Below are positions 30,139-32,393 of a DNA stretch of 32,393 nucleotides, piece by piece. The stretch spans positions 1 to 32,393 of the forward strand of contig URFD01000005.1 in assembly GCA_900547015.1 (NCBI GenBank). Direction: 5' to 3'. The notes under the pieces were generated by a model. The model was given only the letters and a program-made list of their open reading frames with translations, searched no databases and was not told the origin of the DNA. Origin of the DNA: an uncultured Oscillospiraceae bacterium (lineage in GTDB: Bacteria > Bacillota > Clostridia > Oscillospirales > Ruminococcaceae). Within the stretch, counting starts at the first letter, position 1. Each line of letters begins with the position of its first letter. Made by a program: the position numbers and the translations under genes.

Positions 30139-32088
30139 ATGGAACAAGAGAAAAAACCGTTTTATATCACAACGCCGATCTATTATCCATCGGATAAGCT
30201 GCACATCGGCCACACCTACTGCACCGTTGCCACCGACACGATGGCGCGCTACAAGCGGCTTCAGGGCTACGATGTCATGTTCCTGACCGGCACCGACGAG
30301 CACGGCCAGAAAATCGAGGACAAGGCCAAGGAGGCAGGCGTTACCCCGAAGCAGTTCGTGGACAACATCGTAGAGGGCGAGCACGGTGTACTCGACCTGT
30401 GGAAGCTGATGAACATTTCCAACGACCGCTTCATCCGCACCACCGATGATTATCACGAACATTCCGTCCAGAAAATCTTCAAGAAGCTCTATGAGCAGGG
30501 CGACATTTATAAAGGAAAATATGTCGGCAAATACTGCAAGCCGTGCGAATCCTTCTGGACCGAGACCCAGCTGGTGGACGGCAAATGCCCGGACTGCGGA
30601 CGCCCGGTTGTGGACGCTGAGGAGGAGGCTTACTTCTTCCGCCTTTCCAAGTATGCGGACCGGATTCAGGACCTGCTGGAAAACACCGATTTCCTTCAGC
30701 CGCGCAGCCGTGTCAACGAGATGATCAACAACTTCATCAAGCCCGGTCTGGAAGACCTGTGCGTTTCCCGTACCTCCTTCAGCTGGGGTGTGCCGGTTGA
30801 CTTTGACCCGAAGCACGTGGTCTATGTTTGGATTGATGCACTTTCCAACTACATCAACGCGCTCGGCTATGAGAACGACCGCTACCACGATTTCGACAAA
30901 TTCTGGCCGGCAGATGTTCACTTTGTCGGCAAGGAGATTGTCCGCTTCCACTCCATCATCTGGCCTGCCATCCTGATGGCACTGGACCTGCCTCTGCCAA
31001 AGCACGTTTACGGTCACGGCTGGCTGCTGCTGGACGGCGGCAAGATGAGCAAATCCAAGGGCAACGTGGTGGACCCATATCTGCTGGCAGAGCGCTACGG
31101 CGTGGATGCCCTGCGCTACTTCCTGCTGCGGGAGTTCCCGTTCGGCTCGGACGGCAACTTCTCCAACGAGGCGCTCATCAGCCGCATCAACATCGACCTG
31201 GCAAACGACCTGGGCAACCTGCTGTCCCGCTCGGTTTCGATGGTGGAAAAATACTTCGGCGGTACTCTGCCGCAGGAGCGTGAGTCGGACGAAATCGACA
31301 ACGAGCTGGTGGAAATGATCTCCACCCTGCGCGGCAAATATGACGAGCAGATGGAAAAATTTGCCTTCCAGAACGGACTGGCAGAGGTATTCAAGCTCAT
31401 CTCCCGCACCAACAAATATATCGACGAGACCGCTCCGTGGGCGCTGGGCAAGGACGAAACCAAAAAAGCAAGACTGGCAACCGTCCTGTATAACCTCTTG
31501 GAGGCTCTGCGTGTCTCCGCTGCCCTGCTCTCCCCATTCATGCCGGACAGCTGCCAGAAGATTGCCGAGCAGATTGGCGCTTCTGCCGAGGATGTTTCCT
31601 ATGAAAACGCTGCAAAATACGGCGTTCTGCCACAGAATGTGACCGTTCACAAGGGTGCGACCCTCTTCCCAAGAATTGATATGCAGAAGGAGCTGGAGGA
31701 GCTGGCAGCCCAGCAGGCAGCCGCTCACCCACAGCTGCCAAAATATGAGGGCGTAGCCGAGCTGATTGACATCGAGCACTTTGGCAAGGTGGATTTGCGT
31801 GTTGCTCAGATTAAGGAATGTGAGCCAATCAAGCGTGCGAAAAAGCTGCTCAAGCTCCAGCTGGACGACGGCTTTGAGGGCGGCAGACAGGTCGTTTCCG
31901 GCATCGCTCCGTGGTACAAGCCGGAAGATCTCATCGGCAAGAAGATCGTCATCGTGGCGAACCTCAAGCCTGCCAAGCTCCGCGGCGTACTTTCCCAGGG
32001 CATGATCCTGGCAGCTGACTCCGGTGAAAACGATGTCAAGGTGCTATTCGTGGATGACAGCGTTCCCGCTGGTTCCAAGGTGCGCTGA
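30139..32088 (+). CDS. metG: methionyl-tRNA synthetase
   Basis: 649 residues. It charges tRNA-Met. The Rossmann domain has the HIGH signature (22-25) and KMSKS (302-306); the connective zinc finger has C133, C136, C150 and C153, and FLTGTDEHG is typical. After the helical anticodon-binding domain (about 360-530), residues 545-649 form the EMAP/Trbp111-like OB-fold tRNA-binding domain (DLRVAQI, ... SQGMILAA) that dimerises the enzyme. The ribosome site AGGAGG lies upstream of the ATG. tatD starts 2 nt after its stop, a common pairing in Firmicutes. Confidence 0.97.
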   Translation: MEQEKKPFYITTPIYYPSDKLHIGHTYCTVATDTMARYKRLQGYDVMFLTGTDEHGQKIEDKAKEAGVTPKQFVDNIVEGEHGVLDLWKLMNISNDRFIRTTDDYHEHSVQKIFKKLYEQGDIYKGKYVGKYCKPCESFWTETQLVDGKCPDCGRPVVDAEEEAYFFRLSKYADRIQDLLENTDFLQPRSRVNEMINNFIKPGLEDLCVSRTSFSWGVPVDFDPKHVVYVWIDALSNYINALGYENDRYHDFDKFWPADVHFVGKEIVRFHSIIWPAILMALDLPLPKHVYGHGWLLLDGGKMSKSKGNVVDPYLLAERYGVDALRYFLLREFPFGSDGNFSNEALISRINIDLANDLGNLLSRSVSMVEKYFGGTLPQERESDEIDNELVEMISTLRGKYDEQMEKFAFQNGLAEVFKLISRTNKYIDETAPWALGKDETKKARLATVLYNLLEALRVSAALLSPFMPDSCQKIAEQIGASAEDVSYENAAKYGVLPQNVTVHKGATLFPRIDMQKELEELAAQQAAAHPQLPKYEGVAELIDIEHFGKVDLRVAQIKECEPIKRAKKLLKLQLDDGFEGGRQVVSGIAPWYKPEDLIGKKIVIVANLKPAKLRGVLSQGMILAADSGENDVKVLFVDDSVPAGSKVR

Positions 32089-32090
32089 CC

Positions 32091-32393
32091 ATGGTGGACG
32101 GTATCTTTGATTCCCACGCCCACTACGATGATGACGCCTTTGACGCCGACCGGGACGGGCTGCTCCGCTCCCTGGCCTCCCATGGGGTACGCCGGGTAAT
32201 GAATGTGGGCAGCAGCATGGAGAGCTCACGCACCGGCATCCAACTGGGAAAGGAATATGACTTCCTCTATTCCAGTGTGGGCGTCCATCCGGACTCCGCC
32301 CGGGAGATCTGCGATGAAACCCTCCGGGAACTGGCGGAACTCGCCCGGGAACCCAAAGTCCGGGCACTGGGAGAGATCGGCCTGGATTACCAC
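32091..32393 (+). CDS. tatD: TatD-family metal-dependent hydrolase, 5' part
   Basis: 101 codons are visible before the window ends; the full protein should be near 255 residues. It starts with the TIM-barrel metal motif FDSHAHYDD (HxH), has GVHPDS in the expected place and runs into GEIGLDYH at the right edge. TatD proteins are 3'-5' DNA exonucleases or related deaminase-fold hydrolases. The ATG lies 2 nt after the metG stop, with no separate promoter. Arg codons are mostly CGG here, unlike the CGC-rich metG, though the sample is small. Confidence 0.92.
   Translation, partial: MVDGIFDSHAHYDDDAFDADRDGLLRSLASHGVRRVMNVGSSMESSRTGIQLGKEYDFLYSSVGVHPDSAREICDETLRELAELAREPKVRALGEIGLDYH

Noticed and set aside
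30100..31779. Minus-strand open frame opposite metG
   Set aside because: Antisense to a motif-complete methionyl-tRNA synthetase; no ribosome site.

Overview
The window is a compact, GC-rich bacterial chromosome segment whose gene content and signals point to a Gram-positive Clostridia member, probably of the Oscillospirales (Ruminococcaceae-like gut anaerobes). The evidence is strong AGGAGG-type ribosome binding sites, sigma-A promoters with 17-bp spacers, an EcfA1-EcfA2-EcfT module followed by truA, DUF4364 and DUF5711 proteins, a zinc-finger ClpE-type ATPase and LrgAB. The genus cannot be fixed from the sequence. There are no tRNA or rRNA genes, CRISPR arrays or insertion sequences. Almost everything up to 26.5 kb is on the minus strand; only the MATE pump and metG-tatD are on the plus strand.

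Layout, with minus-strand operons read right to left. (1) 4-145: a short free-standing transcript with its own consensus promoter and terminator, probably a small RNA. (2) 215-3467: VOC/glyoxalase, cca, a MerR regulator with a likely drug-sensing domain, and an HGSNAT-like membrane acyltransferase. (3) 3482-7912: a three-gene MacB-like ABC system of ATPase, large membrane-anchored extracellular protein and permease. (4) 7966-10481: a ClpE-like unfoldase. (5) 10442-13835: truA, a DUF5711 protein and CvpA. (6) 13935-16992: the ECF vitamin-transporter energizing module ecfA1-ecfA2-ecfT, with a large hairpin between ecfA1 and ecfA2 and a long leader. (7) 16934-21633: ruvC-ruvA-ruvB-glmM-methyltransferase. 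(8) 21677-22728: a lone membrane-anchored protein. (9) 22772-23826: lrgA-lrgB. (10) 23969-26566: a CNNM/CBS transporter and a membrane protein with a 69-bp tandem repeat. (11) 26732-28237: a MATE efflux pump under a promoter with MerR-type architecture. (12) 28265-29537: a coiled-coil repeat protein and a DUF4364 protein. (13) 29705-29987: a 70-residue orphan helical protein. (14) 30051-end: metG and the start of tatD.

Most genes are housekeeping: tRNA maturation and charging (cca, truA, metG), Holliday-junction repair (ruvABC), cell-wall precursor synthesis (glmM), protein quality control and micronutrient uptake. The less explained parts are the 5'-edge small RNA, the ABC system with its extracellular partner, the structured elements around ecfA1/ecfA2 and clpE, the pentadecad/heptad coiled-coil protein, and the MerR-type MATE promoter. 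That promoter has no adjacent regulator, although a MerR protein of the right type lies at the other end of the window. I found no clear defence or mobile system.
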